Positions 26,734 through 37,452 of a stretch of DNA of 50,950 nt are shown here, one piece after another (within the stretch, counting starts at the first letter, position 1; each line of letters opens with the position of its first letter). The notes under the pieces were generated by a model, which had not been told where the DNA came from, made no database searches, and saw only the letters and a list, made by a program, of their open reading frames with translations. The translations under genes were made by a program, and so were the position numbers. The DNA is taken from the NCBI GenBank assembly GCA_027624235.1, contig JAQBYB010000015.1, positions 1 through 50,950 on the forward strand, written 5' to 3'. The DNA is from Pseudomonadota bacterium. Its GTDB lineage: Bacteria > Pseudomonadota > Alphaproteobacteria > Rhodospirillales > Casp-alpha2.

Positions 26734-26779
26734 GATCCCTAAAGGGTACTCGCTGGGCAGGTCCAGAGTAAAGGGAGGC

Positions 26780-27163
26780 TCAGCCCGTTCTGCTCGCAGC
26801 GAAGGCCAACACCGCCCAGCCCGCCATCAAGGCCATCCCGCCGACGGGGGCGACGCCGGACAGGAACAGCTCTCCGCTGACGCCCAGGTAATACAAGGTG
26901 CCGGAAAATAGAACGATACCGGCGACAAACAAGCCCCCGGCCAGATGCCCCCATTTGGCGGCGTTCGTGCCCTGGCGCTGTTCCGTGAACCAGGCGACGG
27001 CCAACAATGCCAGGCTGTGCCACATGTGATATTGGACGCCTGAATTGAAGGAGTCTTGGAAGGTATCTTCGGTGCTAAGATCGTGTGCCCCGTAAGCGCC
27101 GGCGCCAACGGCGACAAGGCCGCTGATCGAGGCGATCACCAGCCAGGGGTTGGCGCCCTTCAT
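26780..27163 (-). CDS. DUF423 family small membrane protein
   Basis: 127 residues with about four membrane segments, the first at [21 protein letters not shown], a good match to the DUF423 (YgdD-like) family. The function of that family is unknown. Its ATG overlaps the gltD stop (ATGA), so it is translated after gltD. Confidence 0.88.
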   Translation of the reverse strand: MKGANPWLVIASISGLVAVGAGAYGAHDLSTEDTFQDSFNSGVQYHMWHSLALLAVAWFTEQRQGTNAAKWGHLAGGLFVAGIVLFSGTLYYLGVSGELFLSGVAPVGGMALMAGWAVLAFAASRTG

Positions 27164-28587
27164 CTGGGCAGCATCGTCGCGCCCATCAGGAATTCATCGA
27201 TGGCGCGGGCACATTGGCGTCCTTCGCGGATCGCCCAGACCACCAATGACTGGCCGCGGCGCATGTCACCGGCGGCGAACACCTTATCGATGCTGGTCTT
27301 ATAGGTCTGGTCGTCGGCGGCGACGTTGCCGCGCCCGTCATAGGCGACGTTCAGCGTATTCAGCATGCCTTCGTGCACCGGGTAAATGAACCCCAAGGCC
27401 AAAAGCACCAGGTCCGCCTTGATCTCGAATCTGGAACTCAGGATTTCGGCCATCCGGCCGTCTTGCCATTGGAGCCGGATGCATTTGAGGCTTGAGACCT
27501 TACCGTCCTCGCCTTCAAACTTTTTGGTGGCAACCGCCCAGTCGCGTTCGCATCCTTCTTGCTGCGACGACGAGGTGCGCAATTTCAACGGCCAATCGGG
27601 CCAGGTCAGGCTTTTGTTCTCTTTTTCCGGCGGCATCGGCATGATTTCCATTTGCGTGATTGATGCCGCTCCCTGGCGCCTGGCGGTGCCGACGCAGTCC
27701 GAGCCGGTATCGCCGCCGCCGATGACGATCACATGCTTGCCGGTTGCTAAAATCTCGGTGTCGGCGGGAATCATCTCGTTGTTGTTGCGGCGGTTTTGCT
27801 GGCTCAGGTAGCGCATGGCGAAGTGAACGCCGTCCAGGTCGCGCCCCGGCACGTCCAGGTCACGGGGGTGTTCGGCGCCACCCGTAAGCGCGACCGCGTC
27901 GAATTTTTTCAGAACGTCGTCGGGATTAACATTAACGCCGACATGATTATTGGGCCGAAAGCTGACGCCCTCGGATTGCATCTGGGCCATACGCCTGTCG
28001 ATCAAGTGCTTGGACAGTTTGAAATCCGGAATGCCGAAACGAAGCAAGCCGCCGATCTTGGGGTTTTTCTCAAACACGACGACCTCGTGTCCGGCGCGGG
28101 CCAGTTGTTGGGCGCACGCCATCCCGGCGGGGCCGGAGCCGACGACGGCAATCCGTTTGCCGCTGCTGCGCGACGCCACCTGGGGCCGAATCCAGCCTTC
28201 TTCCCAGCCCTTATCGACGATCGCGCATTCGATGGTCTTGATGGTCACCGGCGCATCGGTGATGTTCAGTGTACAGGCGGCTTCGCACGGTGCCGGGCAG
28301 ATGCGGCCGGTAAACTCTGGAAAATTATTGGTCGAATGCAGAACGTCCAGCGCTTGGCGTAAATCGCCCCGATACACCAGATCATTCCAATCGGGGATGT
28401 TGTTGTTGACCGGACAGCCCGTGTGGCAGAACGGAATGCCGCAATCCATGCAGCGTGCACCTTGACGCCCCACTTCGTTGCTGGCCAGCGGCACAACGAA
28501 TTCGTCATAGCCCTGAATGCGATCTTCAACCGGAAGATAGCCGCGTTCGGTCCGTTCAATTTCTAAAAATCCGGTGGGCTTGCCCAT
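27160..28587 (-). CDS. gltD: Glutamate synthase small subunit (NADPH)
   Basis: 475 residues from the ATG at 28587 ([12 protein letters not shown]), which has AAGGACGG upstream; the frame is open to 28668 but that part overlaps gltB and looks unlike the family. N-terminal cysteines [14 protein letters not shown] and CPAPCEAAC hold iron-sulfur clusters. The FAD site is [15 protein letters not shown] and the NADPH site [15 protein letters not shown]. GltD passes electrons from NADPH to GltB, completing the GS-GOGAT nitrogen route. Confidence 0.96.
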   Translation of the reverse strand: MGKPTGFLEIERTERGYLPVEDRIQGYDEFVVPLASNEVGRQGARCMDCGIPFCHTGCPVNNNIPDWNDLVYRGDLRQALDVLHSTNNFPEFTGRICPAPCEAACTLNITDAPVTIKTIECAIVDKGWEEGWIRPQVASRSSGKRIAVVGSGPAGMACAQQLARAGHEVVVFEKNPKIGGLLRFGIPDFKLSKHLIDRRMAQMQSEGVSFRPNNHVGVNVNPDDVLKKFDAVALTGGAEHPRDLDVPGRDLDGVHFAMRYLSQQNRRNNNEMIPADTEILATGKHVIVIGGGDTGSDCVGTARRQGAASITQMEIMPMPPEKENKSLTWPDWPLKLRTSSSQQEGCERDWAVATKKFEGEDGKVSSLKCIRLQWQDGRMAEILSSRFEIKADLVLLALGFIYPVHEGMLNTLNVAYDGRGNVAADDQTYKTSIDKVFAAGDMRRGQSLVVWAIREGRQCARAIDEFLMGATMLPR

Positions 28588-28612
28588 GGCTTGCCGTCCT
28601 TCTTGTTTAAGC

Positions 28613-31600
28613 CTATTCGCCGGCGGCGAGGCTGATTTTATCCTGTTCGGGGGCCGCTTTCGCATCAAGCAGCGCGCGCCGGTAATCGACGGGCATGACT
28701 TTGACGAACTGGGGCAATGTGGTTTTCCAGGCGTTTAGAATTTTCCGCGCTCGTTGGCTTTTCGTCAGCTTGGCGTGGCGCTCAATCAGGAAGCGCAAAC
28801 GAGCTTCATCGCCGCCCAGCGGGTCGGCCAGCACATCAGTGATATTGCCAAGGGCGGCGGCTTTATCGTCGGGCGTGATCCGTTCGATGTCGACCATCGC
28901 CGGATTGCAGCGCTTTTCGAAATCACCGGCTTCATCCAACACATAGGCGATGCCGCCCGACATGCCGGCGGCGAAGTTGCGACCGATCTGTCCCAGCACA
29001 ACGACGCAGCCGCCGGTCATGTATTCGCAGCCATGATCGCCAACGCCTTCGACAACGGCGGTGGCGCCGGAGTTGCGCACGGCGAAGCGTTCCCCGGCGA
29101 CGCCCCGGAAATAACTTTCACCGGCAATGGCGCCGTACAGCACGGTGTTGCCGACAATGATGTTGTCCTCGGGCACGATGGTGCTTTTGGTCTGCGGGTA
29201 GATGATGATGCGCCCACCCGACAGGCCCTTGCCAACGTAGTCGTTGGCGTCACCGGCGAGTTCAAGGGTAACGCCGCGCGCCAACCATCCGCCGAAGCTT
29301 TGGCCGGCGGTTCCTTCCATTAGAATATGGATGGCGCCGTCATTAAGGCCGGCATGGCCGTAGCGTCTGGCGATCTCACCCGACAGCATGGCGCCGACGG
29401 TGCGGTTGATGTTGCGGACCGGCATTTTGATGATCACCGGAGTCTTATTTTCCAGTGCCGGGCGGGCCTGTTCGATCAGGTCATTATCCAACGCCTTGTC
29501 GAGGCCGTGGTTCTGGGCCTCGCAGTTGAAGACGGCGACATTGGGGCCGACATCGGGCTTGGCGAAGATGCGCGAGAAATCCAGCCCCTTGGCCTTCCAG
29601 TGGGTGATTGCCTTGGCGGTGTCGAGCCGATCCATGCGGCCGATCATATCGTTGAAGGTGCGGAAGCCTAACTCGGCCATGATTTCCCGGACTTCCTCGG
29701 CGATGAAGGTGAAGAAGTTGATAACGTGTTCGGGCGCACCGGTGAACCGCTTGCGCAGTTCGGGATCCTGGGTGGCAACACCGGTCGGGCAGGTGTTGAG
29801 GTGGCATTTGCGCATCATGACACAGCCCTGGGAGATCAAGGCGGCGGTGGCGAAGCCGAACTCATCGGCGCCCAGCAGCGCCCCGATGACGACGTCGCGG
29901 CCCGACCGCAGGCCGCCGTCGACCTGCACCGCGATGCGGCCGCGCAGCCGATTGAGAACCAGGGTTTGGTGTGTTTCGGCCAGACCGAGTTCCCAGAACG
30001 ACCCGGCATTCATGATCGAGGTCAGCGGGCTGGCGCCGGTGCCGCCATCGTTGCCGGAAATGGTGACATGGTCGGCATGCGCCTTGGAGACGCCGGCGGC
30101 AACGGTGCCGACGCCGATTTCGGACACCAGCTTGACCGAAATGCGGGCTTTGGGATTGACGTTCTTGAGGTCGTGAATCAACTGCGCCAGGTCTTCGATG
30201 GAATAGATGTCGTGGTGCGGCGGCGGCGAAATCAGACCGACTCCGGGCGTCGAGTGCCGTATCCGCGCAATCCAGTCATCGACTTTGTGCCCCGGCAATT
30301 GCCCACCCTCGCCGGGCTTGGCGCCCTGGGCCATTTTGATCTGAAGGTCGTCGGCATTGACCAGGTATTCAGCCGTGACGCCGAAACGGCCGGACGCCAC
30401 CTGTTTGATGGCGGATCGCATGGAATCACCGTTTTCCATGGGCGTGTAACGGATTGAATCTTCGCCACCTTCGCCGGTATTGGATTTGCCGCCGATCCGG
30501 TTCATGGCGATGGCCAGGTTGGTGTGGGCCTCCCACGAAATCGACCCGAACGACATCGCGCCGGTGGCGAACCGCTTGACGATCTCGCTGACCGGCTCGA
30601 TCTCTTCCAACGGCAGCGGTGCGCCGGCGCGTTTAAGCCGGAACAGGCCGCGCAGGTTGCGGGCGGACCGATCCTTGGCGTTGATTTTGCCGGTGAAGGC
30701 CTTGAAGCGCTGATAATCACCGGAGCGGACCGCGTGTTGCAGGGCGCCGACGGTTTCCGGCGTCCACAGGTGATCTTCGCCGCGCAGCCGCAAGGCGTAT
30801 TCGCCGCCGACATCCAGCGCGTTGCTCAACACCGGATCGTCGCTGAAGGCGGCGCGGTGACGTTGAGAGGTTTCTTCGCCGATCTCGGCGATGCCGATAC
30901 CCTCGATCATGGTTTGGGTGTTGGTGAAATACTTATCAATGAAGGTTGAGTTAAGCCCGACGGCATCAAAGATCTGTGCGCCGCAGTAGGACTGATAGGT
31001 GGAGATGCCCATCTTCGACATCACCTTGAGGATACCCTTGTTCAAGGCCTTGACGTAGTTGCCGTGGATATTCTCTTCGCTCATCGGCTTGGCGAGTTCG
31101 TGGCCCAGGGCGGACAACGTATCGAAAGCCAGATACGGGTTGATGGCCTCGGCGCCATAGCCGGCCAGCAGGCAGAAATCGTGAACCTTCTTGGCCTCGC
31201 CGGTCTCAATCACCAGCCCGACTTCGGTCCTCAGCCCTTCGCGGATCAGGTGGTGATGCACCGCCGCCGTCACCAGCAACGCCGGGATCGCCATGCGGTC
31301 GGCGTTCATGGCGCGGTCCGACAGAATCAGGATGTTGTGGCCTTGCTCGACGACTTCGGCGGCCTTGGCGCACAGTGTTTCCAGCGCCACCGCCATGCCG
31401 TCGGCGCCGTCGGCGGAGGGGCAGCAGGTATCCAGGGTATAAGTGCGGAAGGCCTTGTCGGCCAGATTTTCGATATGGCGAATTTTTTCCAGGTCGATGT
31501 TCGACAGGATTGGCTGACGGACCTCAAGGCGTTTGTGGGTGCCGCCGGTATGCAGGCCGAGAAGATTGGGCCGGGGTCCGATCAACGACACCAGCGACAT

Positions 31601-33241
31601 CACCGATTCCTCGCGGATCGGGTCGATGGGCGGGTTGGTGACCTGGGCGAAGTTCTGGTGGAAATAATCGTAGAGCAGCTTCGGGCGGTCCGACAGCACT
31701 GCCGGCGGAATATCCCGGCCCATGGACCCGACCGGATCCTGGCCATCGGCAGCCATCGGCGCCAGAAAGAACTTGATGTCTTCCTGGCTGTAGCCGAAGG
31801 CCTGCTGACGGTCCAAAAGAGTGGCGTGGTCCGGCGGCATGGCCGCGACTTCGGGCGGCAGGGCCTCAAGTTGGATTTGCGTTTCGTCCAGCCAGCTTTG
31901 GTACGGCTCGGCGCGGGCCAGATCGGCTTTCAGCGCATCGTCATCGACGATGCATTGCTTTTCAAGATCAATGAGCAGCATCTTGCCCGGTTGCAGACGC
32001 CATTTTTTGACGATCCGTTCTTCCGGCACCGGCAGCACGCCGACTTCCGAGCCGAGGACGACGATATCGTCATCGGTGATGACATAGCGCGCCGGGCGAA
32101 GCCCGTTGCGGTCGAGGGTGGCGCCGATCTGGCGGCCATCGGTAAAGGCAATCGCCGCCGGCCCGTCCCAGGGCTCCATCAGGGCGGCGTGGTATTCGTA
32201 AAAGGCGCGGCGTTCGGCGTCCATCAACGGATGTCCATCCCAGGCTTCCGGGATCATGATCATCATCGCATGGGCCAGCGAGTAGCCGCCGGCAACCAGC
32301 AATTCGAGGGCGTTGTCGAAGGTCGCCGAATCCGAGGCGCCATCGCCGACCAACGGCCACAATTTTTCCAAATCGTCGCCCAACTGGTCGGATTTCATAG
32401 AATGGCGGCGCGCCAGCATCCAGTTGATGTTGCCGCGCACGGTGTTGATCTCGCCGTTGTGGCACAGATACCGGAACGGCTGCGCCAGCGCCCACGACGG
32501 GAAGGTGTTGGTGGAAAACCGCTGGTGGACCAGGGCGATCGCCGATTGGAACCGGTCGTCGCCGAGGTCCTTGTAATATTTGTCGACGTTGGGGGCCAGC
32601 ATCATGCCCTTGTAGACAATGGTGCGGGCCGACAACGAGGCGATGTAGAAATGGCCGATGTCTTCGATATCGGCATCCCAGACCAAATGATGGGCCTGCT
32701 TGCGGATGACATAGAGCTTGCGCTCAAAGGCGTCGGTGTCGGCGCAGTTATCGCCGCGGCGGATAAAGACCTGGCTAATGACCGGCTCTATGGGTTTGAC
32801 GCTGTCGCCTAAATAGGAATTATCGACGGGCACGTCGCGCCAGCCGAGAACCTGTTGGCCTTCTTTCTTGATTGCCGCCTCGATCGACGCGGTGCAGGCA
32901 TTTCGCCCGGGTTTATTGCGGGGCAGGAATACCATGCCGACCCCGTAATCGCCTTCTTCGGGCAGCGCAAAGCCCAGAGTTTCCGCTTCTTCGCGGAAAA
33001 GACGGTCGGGCAACTGCATCAGGATACCGGCGCCATCGCCGGCAAGCGGGTCGGCGCCGACCGCACCGCGGTGATCCAGATTGATGAGAATCTGGATACC
33101 CTGACGGACGATCTCATGGCTCTTGCGGTTTTTGATATTGGCGATAAAGCCAATGCCGCAGTTGTCATGCTCGTTCCTGGGGTCGTACAAGCCTTGCGCT
33201 TGGGGCAATCCGACCGGTGTGGGCCAATCACGTTGGCTCAT
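28613..33241 (-). CDS. gltB: Glutamate synthase large subunit
   Basis: About 1542 residues. The first part is a class II glutamine amidotransferase whose catalytic Cys lies in [13 protein letters not shown], after a short propeptide. The central FMN barrel and the [3Fe-4S] cysteines ([16 protein letters not shown]) follow, then the C-terminal GXGXG beta-helix. The enzyme makes two glutamates from glutamine and 2-oxoglutarate. ATGs at 33253 and 33241 both occur; the GAAAGG directly before 33253 is too close for that start and slightly far for 33241. The gene is co-directional with gltD, 25 bases upstream of it. Confidence 0.96.
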   Translation of the reverse strand: MSQRDWPTPVGLPQAQGLYDPRNEHDNCGIGFIANIKNRKSHEIVRQGIQILINLDHRGAVGADPLAGDGAGILMQLPDRLFREEAETLGFALPEEGDYGVGMVFLPRNKPGRNACTASIEAAIKKEGQQVLGWRDVPVDNSYLGDSVKPIEPVISQVFIRRGDNCADTDAFERKLYVIRKQAHHLVWDADIEDIGHFYIASLSARTIVYKGMMLAPNVDKYYKDLGDDRFQSAIALVHQRFSTNTFPSWALAQPFRYLCHNGEINTVRGNINWMLARRHSMKSDQLGDDLEKLWPLVGDGASDSATFDNALELLVAGGYSLAHAMMIMIPEAWDGHPLMDAERRAFYEYHAALMEPWDGPAAIAFTDGRQIGATLDRNGLRPARYVITDDDIVVLGSEVGVLPVPEERIVKKWRLQPGKMLLIDLEKQCIVDDDALKADLARAEPYQSWLDETQIQLEALPPEVAAMPPDHATLLDRQQAFGYSQEDIKFFLAPMAADGQDPVGSMGRDIPPAVLSDRPKLLYDYFHQNFAQVTNPPIDPIREESVMSLVSLIGPRPNLLGLHTGGTHKRLEVRQPILSNIDLEKIRHIENLADKAFRTYTLDTCCPSADGADGMAVALETLCAKAAEVVEQGHNILILSDRAMNADRMAIPALLVTAAVHHHLIREGLRTEVGLVIETGEAKKVHDFCLLAGYGAEAINPYLAFDTLSALGHELAKPMSEENIHGNYVKALNKGILKVMSKMGISTYQSYCGAQIFDAVGLNSTFIDKYFTNTQTMIEGIGIAEIGEETSQRHRAAFSDDPVLSNALDVGGEYALRLRGEDHLWTPETVGALQHAVRSGDYQRFKAFTGKINAKDRSARNLRGLFRLKRAGAPLPLEEIEPVSEIVKRFATGAMSFGSISWEAHTNLAIAMNRIGGKSNTGEGGEDSIRYTPMENGDSMRSAIKQVASGRFGVTAEYLVNADDLQIKMAQGAKPGEGGQLPGHKVDDWIARIRHSTPGVGLISPPPHHDIYSIEDLAQLIHDLKNVNPKARISVKLVSEIGVGTVAAGVSKAHADHVTISGNDGGTGASPLTSIMNAGSFWELGLAETHQTLVLNRLRGRIAVQVDGGLRSGRDVVIGALLGADEFGFATAALISQGCVMMRKCHLNTCPTGVATQDPELRKRFTGAPEHVINFFTFIAEEVREIMAELGFRTFNDMIGRMDRLDTAKAITHWKAKGLDFSRIFAKPDVGPNVAVFNCEAQNHGLDKALDNDLIEQARPALENKTPVIIKMPVRNINRTVGAMLSGEIARRYGHAGLNDGAIHILMEGTAGQSFGGWLARGVTLELAGDANDYVGKGLSGGRIIIYPQTKSTIVPEDNIIVGNTVLYGAIAGESYFRGVAGERFAVRNSGATAVVEGVGDHGCEYMTGGCVVVLGQIGRNFAAGMSGGIAYVLDEAGDFEKRCNPAMVDIERITPDDKAAALGNITDVLADPLGGDEARLRFLIERHAKLTKSQRARKILNAWKTTLPQFVKVMPVDYRRALLDAKAAPEQDKISLAAGE

Positions 33242-33316
33242 TATTTTTAGCATCCTTTCGGCAAAACGGCCTGTTCAATACCAAAGCCAAGCCGCTCATA
33301 CCAGAATCAATTTAGT

Positions 33317-33335
33317 GGGATCGCAACCCCTCAAG
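33317..33335 (-). other. Stem-loop upstream of gltB, related to one upstream of ahcY
   Basis: On the minus strand GGGGT-TGCG-ATCCC can pair with one G-U. The plus-strand 12-mer TCGCAACCCCTC (33321-33332) is identical to 13473-13484 upstream of ahcY. No T-run follows, and both precede highly expressed metabolic genes. Confidence 0.35.
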
Positions 33336-33434
33336 TAGGGCCATCTTATAGCAGTTGGCGAAGCTTGGCTATATGGGGCTTGGGTTGAAGTCCCAGATTT
33401 GCTATATTTGCTACAACATATAGGGGGTTTTGGC

Positions 33435-34241
33435 TTGCCAATTCTGCATATTGCGGTCCTGGCCATTGTTCAGGGTGTTACCGAATTTCTTCCGATCAGC
33501 AGCCAGGCGCATTTAAGGCTGGTGTCAGCCTTTACCGGCTGGGCCGATCAAGGCTTGATGATGGATGTCGCCGTTCATGTCGGCACGCTGGGGGCGGTGA
33601 TGCTGTATTTCTGGCGCGATTTATGGGCGATGACCGTCGGCATTTTACGGCTGCCGCGGGGACGCAGCGACCCGGCGGCGCGGCTGGCCGGATTGCTGAT
33701 CATCGGCACCATTCCGGCGGTCGCCGCAGGCTATCTGTTCAGCCGCTATTTTCCGGGCGGCTTGCGCGGGCTTGAAATTATCGCCTGGACGACGCTCGTC
33801 TTCGGCATTGTGTTGTATATCGCCGACCAGATCGGGATGACGGTGCGGCGCATCGAACATTTGCGCATCGGCGATGTCGTGATCATCGGCATCGCTCAGG
33901 CAGTGGCACTGATTCCCGGCACCAGCCGGTCCGGCATCACCATGACGGCGGCAAGATTTTTGGGCATGGAACGCCGCGACGGCGCGCGGTTTTCGATGCT
34001 GCTGTCGATCCCGGTGATCATCGGCGCCGGTAGCCTGCAAGGCTGGAAACTGTATCAATCCGGCGACGCCCAATTGACCATGGCGGCGATTCTGGCCGCC
34101 GGATTGGCATTCGCCACAGCGCTCATCGTCATGGCCGTGTTGATGGCGTGGTTGAAGCGCTCGACCTACACCCCGTTTGTGATCTACCGGATTGCCTTGG
34201 GCGGGTTCCTGCTGGCCGTGGTTTACGGCTGGGTGGGCTGA
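33435..34241 (+). CDS. uppP: Undecaprenyl-diphosphate phosphatase
   Basis: 268 residues from a TTG at 33435, chosen because AGGGGG lies 7 bases before it; a more upstream TTG at 33399 lacks such a site. The family block is VTEFLPISSQAHL, with the Glu needed for catalysis, and the second is PGTSRSGITM with the Arg and Ser of the active site. About seven membrane segments follow. UppP (BacA) removes a phosphate from C55-PP so that the carrier lipid can be reused for cell wall; it also gives bacitracin tolerance. Confidence 0.95.
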   Translation: MPILHIAVLAIVQGVTEFLPISSQAHLRLVSAFTGWADQGLMMDVAVHVGTLGAVMLYFWRDLWAMTVGILRLPRGRSDPAARLAGLLIIGTIPAVAAGYLFSRYFPGGLRGLEIIAWTTLVFGIVLYIADQIGMTVRRIEHLRIGDVVIIGIAQAVALIPGTSRSGITMTAARFLGMERRDGARFSMLLSIPVIIGAGSLQGWKLYQSGDAQLTMAAILAAGLAFATALIVMAVLMAWLKRSTYTPFVIYRIALGGFLLAVVYGWVG

Positions 34242-34319
34242 GCCACACACGGTTAACGTGATGCTCGTCCTAATCTACTGTCAGCAAAATAATCAGTCGA
34301 AAACTTAGGCAACTTTAAT

Positions 34320-35012
34320 ATGCGAGAGTACAGCATCGGAACCATCAAGGGTCTGGAGCCGATTCTTCCTTCAAATCTAGCGAAAAAATTGGCTGAAATT
34401 GATGCTCCGATATCGTTCGTAAAAAATTCCCAAATTTACTATCAGGGGGATGAAGCAGACCACGTATTCTTCCTGTTGCATGGGCGTGTAAAATCGACCT
34501 TGATTGGAAGCTCTGGTCAAGAATCGATCCTTCGCATTCATCTCCCGCACAGCATTCTTGGTCTTACGGCTTTGGCTAGCCATCCAATCCGCGACGCCAG
34601 CGCCACTTGCCTGGACCCGGTTACGGTGGTTTCGATCAAGCGCCCTCAATTCCTGGATATCATGCGTTCGGAACCGGATTTCGGCACCCATGTCGTTCGA
34701 TTGCTGACGGATCGTATGAGTGATTTTCATCACCGTGTCGGGGATTGGTTGGCGCAGTCCGTGGAACAGCGTTTGTCTCAGACTCTCCTCGCCTTGTCGG
34801 CACCGGACCCCAACGGCGGCAATCCGTATGTTCGGGAAATTCCGCTAACCCATGAAGAATTGGCCCAGATGATTAACGCTCGTCGCCCAACGGTGTCGAG
34901 TGCTCTTTCCCGCTTGGCGGGTCTGGGCATCGTTAAAAAAACTGGAAGGCGGCTCATGATCGCTAATCGTGACCTGCTAGCCCGGCACGTAACCGACACA
35001 TTTTCAGAATAA
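34320..35012 (+). CDS. Crp/Fnr-family transcription regulator
   Basis: 230 residues: a cyclic-nucleotide-binding-fold barrel (IYYQGDEADHVFFLLHGRVK) followed by a helix-turn-helix (LTHEELAQMINARRPTVSSALSRL). Only one Cys is present, so there is no Fnr-type iron-sulfur cluster. The phosphate cassette of true CRP is not evident, so the ligand is unknown. The gene is more AT-rich than its left neighbour and lies 93 bases upstream of the dioxygenase, which it may control. Confidence 0.87.
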   Translation: MREYSIGTIKGLEPILPSNLAKKLAEIDAPISFVKNSQIYYQGDEADHVFFLLHGRVKSTLIGSSGQESILRIHLPHSILGLTALASHPIRDASATCLDPVTVVSIKRPQFLDIMRSEPDFGTHVVRLLTDRMSDFHHRVGDWLAQSVEQRLSQTLLALSAPDPNGGNPYVREIPLTHEELAQMINARRPTVSSALSRLAGLGIVKKTGRRLMIANRDLLARHVTDTFSE

Positions 35013-35105
35013 TTTTTTAAGCAAACGTCATCCGGCTTACAGACCGCAAGCACCGGGGACTGTAGTCGTCATCCATTGGAAACCTTGAGTGTAAGGGATA
35101 TGCAG

Positions 35106-36020
35106 ATGGCGCAGGCCGAGAAAACCACACGTTTCAACCATCCGTCAGAAATACAGCTTCAACCCATCCATCCCTCCGTGGGGGCGGAGATCAGCGACGT
35201 TGATCTGAAGACCGTGTCTGAGGACGAGTTCGCACCAATTGGCCGCTTGTTTGATCAATATTCAGCCCTTTTATTTCGGAATCAAAAATTGAATGAGGAT
35301 AATCTTCTTCGTTTTAGTCGCTTTTTCGGCGATCTGGACGAAGCCCCGGTCAATGAAAATGGGAAAACAGCGGTCGAGGGCTACCCTGAGATTTACGTAA
35401 TCTCCAACATCGTGGGAAGCAATGGCAAAGGCGTCGGCAGTCTGGGCGCAGGAGAAGCCAGTTGGCATACGGATATGTCATATCTCGAATGCCCACCGCG
35501 GGCTTCGTTACTTTATGCGGTCGAGATACCGCCGCAGGGTGGCAACACCTGGTTAGCTGGCATGGATGCGGCGCTCGATGGAATGCCTGGTGATCTTCGT
35601 CGACAAATCGAAGGGCGCCGGGTCAAACACGATGGAACCTTCAATTCTGGTGGGTTTGTTCGTCAAGGCCTGGACGCAAACAATGATCCATTGACGTGCG
35701 TCGGCACCTTCCATCCGGCGATCTGCAAACATCCCCAAACGGGCCGTGAGGTGCTTTTTCTTGGCCGTAGGCGTAATGCTTATGTGGAAGGCTTGTCTTT
35801 GGAGACATCCGAAGCCTTACTGGATAAGCTATGGGCGCACGCAACGTGTTCCCGGTTCATCTACTCCCACCAGTGGCGTGTTGGAGATTTGTTAATGTGG
35901 GACAATCGGGCCACCCTTCACCGTCGAGATGCCTTCGATTTGAACGCGCGGCGTTATATGCTGCGGACCCAGATAAAAGGCGATGATCGACCGGCGGCTG
36001 ATTTTACCAGCGCCGCTTAA
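35106..36020 (+). CDS. TauD/TfdA-type Fe(II)/2-oxoglutarate dioxygenase
   Basis: 304 residues from the ATG at 35106; ATG 35100 and a TTG at 35076 are also in frame, but AAGGGAT is best spaced for 35106. The iron facial triad is His121 and Asp123 (SWHTDMSY) and His272 (NRATLHRRD); Arg287 in RYMLR probably holds 2-oxoglutarate. Relatives oxidise taurine, aryloxyalkanoates or sulfate esters. The substrate cannot be named. It ends 16 bases before the SDR gene, so the two may share a transcript. Confidence 0.9.
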   Translation: MAQAEKTTRFNHPSEIQLQPIHPSVGAEISDVDLKTVSEDEFAPIGRLFDQYSALLFRNQKLNEDNLLRFSRFFGDLDEAPVNENGKTAVEGYPEIYVISNIVGSNGKGVGSLGAGEASWHTDMSYLECPPRASLLYAVEIPPQGGNTWLAGMDAALDGMPGDLRRQIEGRRVKHDGTFNSGGFVRQGLDANNDPLTCVGTFHPAICKHPQTGREVLFLGRRRNAYVEGLSLETSEALLDKLWAHATCSRFIYSHQWRVGDLLMWDNRATLHRRDAFDLNARRYMLRTQIKGDDRPAADFTSAA

Positions 36021-36036
36021 ACAGTAGAGTAGGGCG

Positions 36037-36828
36037 ATGGATTTCCAACTGAAAGACAAGGTCGCGTTCGTGACGGGCGGTAGCCGGGGTATCGGGCGGG
36101 CGGTGGCGCTGATGCTGGCGGGGCAAGGCATGAACGTTGCCATTTGCGGCCGCACACAAGAAAGCCTGGACCAAACCGTGGCAGACATTCGCGCCCTGGG
36201 CGTGGACGCCTGGGCCTTTCAGACGGACGTCAGCCGCCTCGAAGACATCGAGCGGTTCGTCGCCGCCGCCGCCGCTGCCGCCGGGCGCGTCGATGTGCTG
36301 GTCAATAACGCCGTCACCTCGACCAGCGCCCCTTTCGATGAATTGACCGACGATGAGTTCCGCTACCATATCGATGTGAAGCTCATGGCCTATATCCGTA
36401 TCGCGCGACTGGTGCTGCCCCATATGCAACAACAAGGCGGTGGGCGTATCGTCAACATCGGCGGCATGACGGCGCGCATCGTCGCGCCGCTGCGGATGAC
36501 CAACGGTGTGACCAACGCCGGCGTCGCCAACTTCACCAAACAATTCGCGGGATATGCGGCCCGCCATAACGTCACGGTTAATTGCGTCCATCCGGGCTAC
36601 ACCGCAACAGAGCGGATCAGGCAAGTTTTCGAATCAGAGGCCAAACAAGCGTCGATGGATATCGACGCCGTCATCGCCAAGCGCATGACCGACATTCCGC
36701 TCGGAAAATTGATCCAACCTGAGGATATCGCCTCCGCCGTGTTGTTTTTCTGCTCGCCCCTGGCGGGGATGGTCACGGGCCAATCCATCGCCGTCGACGG
36801 CGGCTCGGGTGAGGCGGTAATCTACTAA
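36037..36828 (+). CDS. SDR-fold protein lacking the catalytic Ser-Tyr-Lys
   Basis: 263 residues. The nucleotide-binding motif VTGGSRGIGRAVAL (12-25) and VNNAVTS (89-95) are intact, so NAD(P) binding is likely. The active-site region reads IVNIGGMTARI and MTNGVTNAGVANF: where family members have Ser, Tyr and Lys there are Gly143, Asn156 and Asn160. The C-terminal VTGQSIAVDGGSGEAV is normal. Either it is a pseudo-enzyme or it uses different chemistry. It follows the dioxygenase closely. Confidence 0.88.
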   Translation: MDFQLKDKVAFVTGGSRGIGRAVALMLAGQGMNVAICGRTQESLDQTVADIRALGVDAWAFQTDVSRLEDIERFVAAAAAAAGRVDVLVNNAVTSTSAPFDELTDDEFRYHIDVKLMAYIRIARLVLPHMQQQGGGRIVNIGGMTARIVAPLRMTNGVTNAGVANFTKQFAGYAARHNVTVNCVHPGYTATERIRQVFESEAKQASMDIDAVIAKRMTDIPLGKLIQPEDIASAVLFFCSPLAGMVTGQSIAVDGGSGEAVIY

Positions 36829-36846
36829 CGTATCGGTTTATTGGTG

Positions 36847-37212
36847 ATGAACTACAAGGCGTTCAACAAATATTGCCAGTCCCTTGCAACGACGACCTAT
36901 GTCGTTCAATGGGGCGGCTCGCACGTCTGGAAAGTGGGCGGCAAGGTGTTTGCCATCGGCGGCTGGGGCTACGGTAAATACCCCGGTGTGACCTTCAAGG
37001 TCTCCGAGATTGCCTATGAATTGCTAAGGGATAAGCCCGGATTGCGCCCGGCGCCGTACCTTGCGTCGCGCGGCATGAAGTGGATCCAGCACTACGCCGA
37101 ACCGGGCTTGAGCGATAAGGAATTAAAGGAATACCTGGCGGAATCCCATCGCGTCGTGTCCCTCGGCTTACCTAAGAAAAAACAAAAGGAATTGGGACTC
37201 AATCAGAGTTAA
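36847..37212 (+). CDS. MmcQ/YjbR family DNA-binding-like protein
   Basis: 121 residues from the ATG at 36847 (TTG 36841 and GTG 36844 are also in frame). The sequence has the CyaY-like MmcQ/YjbR fold: FNKYCQSLATTTYVVQWG near the start, VWKVGGKVFAIG, VTFKVSEI and a C-terminal LAESHRVVSLGL-type helix. Some members are reported to bind DNA, but the general role is unknown. It converges with the small gene at 37209, overlapping by 4 bases. Confidence 0.82.
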   Translation: MNYKAFNKYCQSLATTTYVVQWGGSHVWKVGGKVFAIGGWGYGKYPGVTFKVSEIAYELLRDKPGLRPAPYLASRGMKWIQHYAEPGLSDKELKEYLAESHRVVSLGLPKKKQKELGLNQS

Positions 37213-37442
37213 GGCCGATCCTTGAGCCAGGAAACAGTGGCCAGCGCCTGATCGAAGGCTTCTTGTTCCGTTTTGAAACTTTTCTCGATATGCCCACCGA
37301 TGGCGAACCAACCCGACAGGTCTTCGACGTCGCGGCGGAATTCCTCAAAACCATACGTCTCATCGGGGCGCAAAAAAATATCGACGCAACGCCCGCCGTC
37401 CGGCGTGTTGATGGAGCGCATCACTTTGTTGATGTGGGCCAC
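37209..37442 (-). CDS. Conserved small hypothetical protein
   Basis: 77 residues from a GTG at 37442, preceded by AAGGG at a 7-base distance. The frame is open further upstream but would then overlap ghrA with an unlikely Pro/Thr-rich peptide. The sequence (DIFLRPDETYGFEEFRRDVED, then WFAIGGHIEKSF) looks like a compact alpha/beta protein. I cannot name a family. It starts 10 bases after the ghrA-like stop, so it is probably last in that operon. Confidence 0.7.
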   Translation of the reverse strand: MAHINKVMRSINTPDGGRCVDIFLRPDETYGFEEFRRDVEDLSGWFAIGGHIEKSFKTEQEAFDQALATVSWLKDRP

Positions 37443-37452
37443 GAATTTACCC

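Noticed and set aside
31064-32812. 582-residue open frame opposite gltB
   Set aside because: Lies wholly antisense to gltB, with no family-like motifs.
33385-33417. Sigma-70 promoter for uppP (TTGAAG with TATATT or TACAAC)
   Set aside because: Spacers of 12 or 21 bases are out of the usual range.
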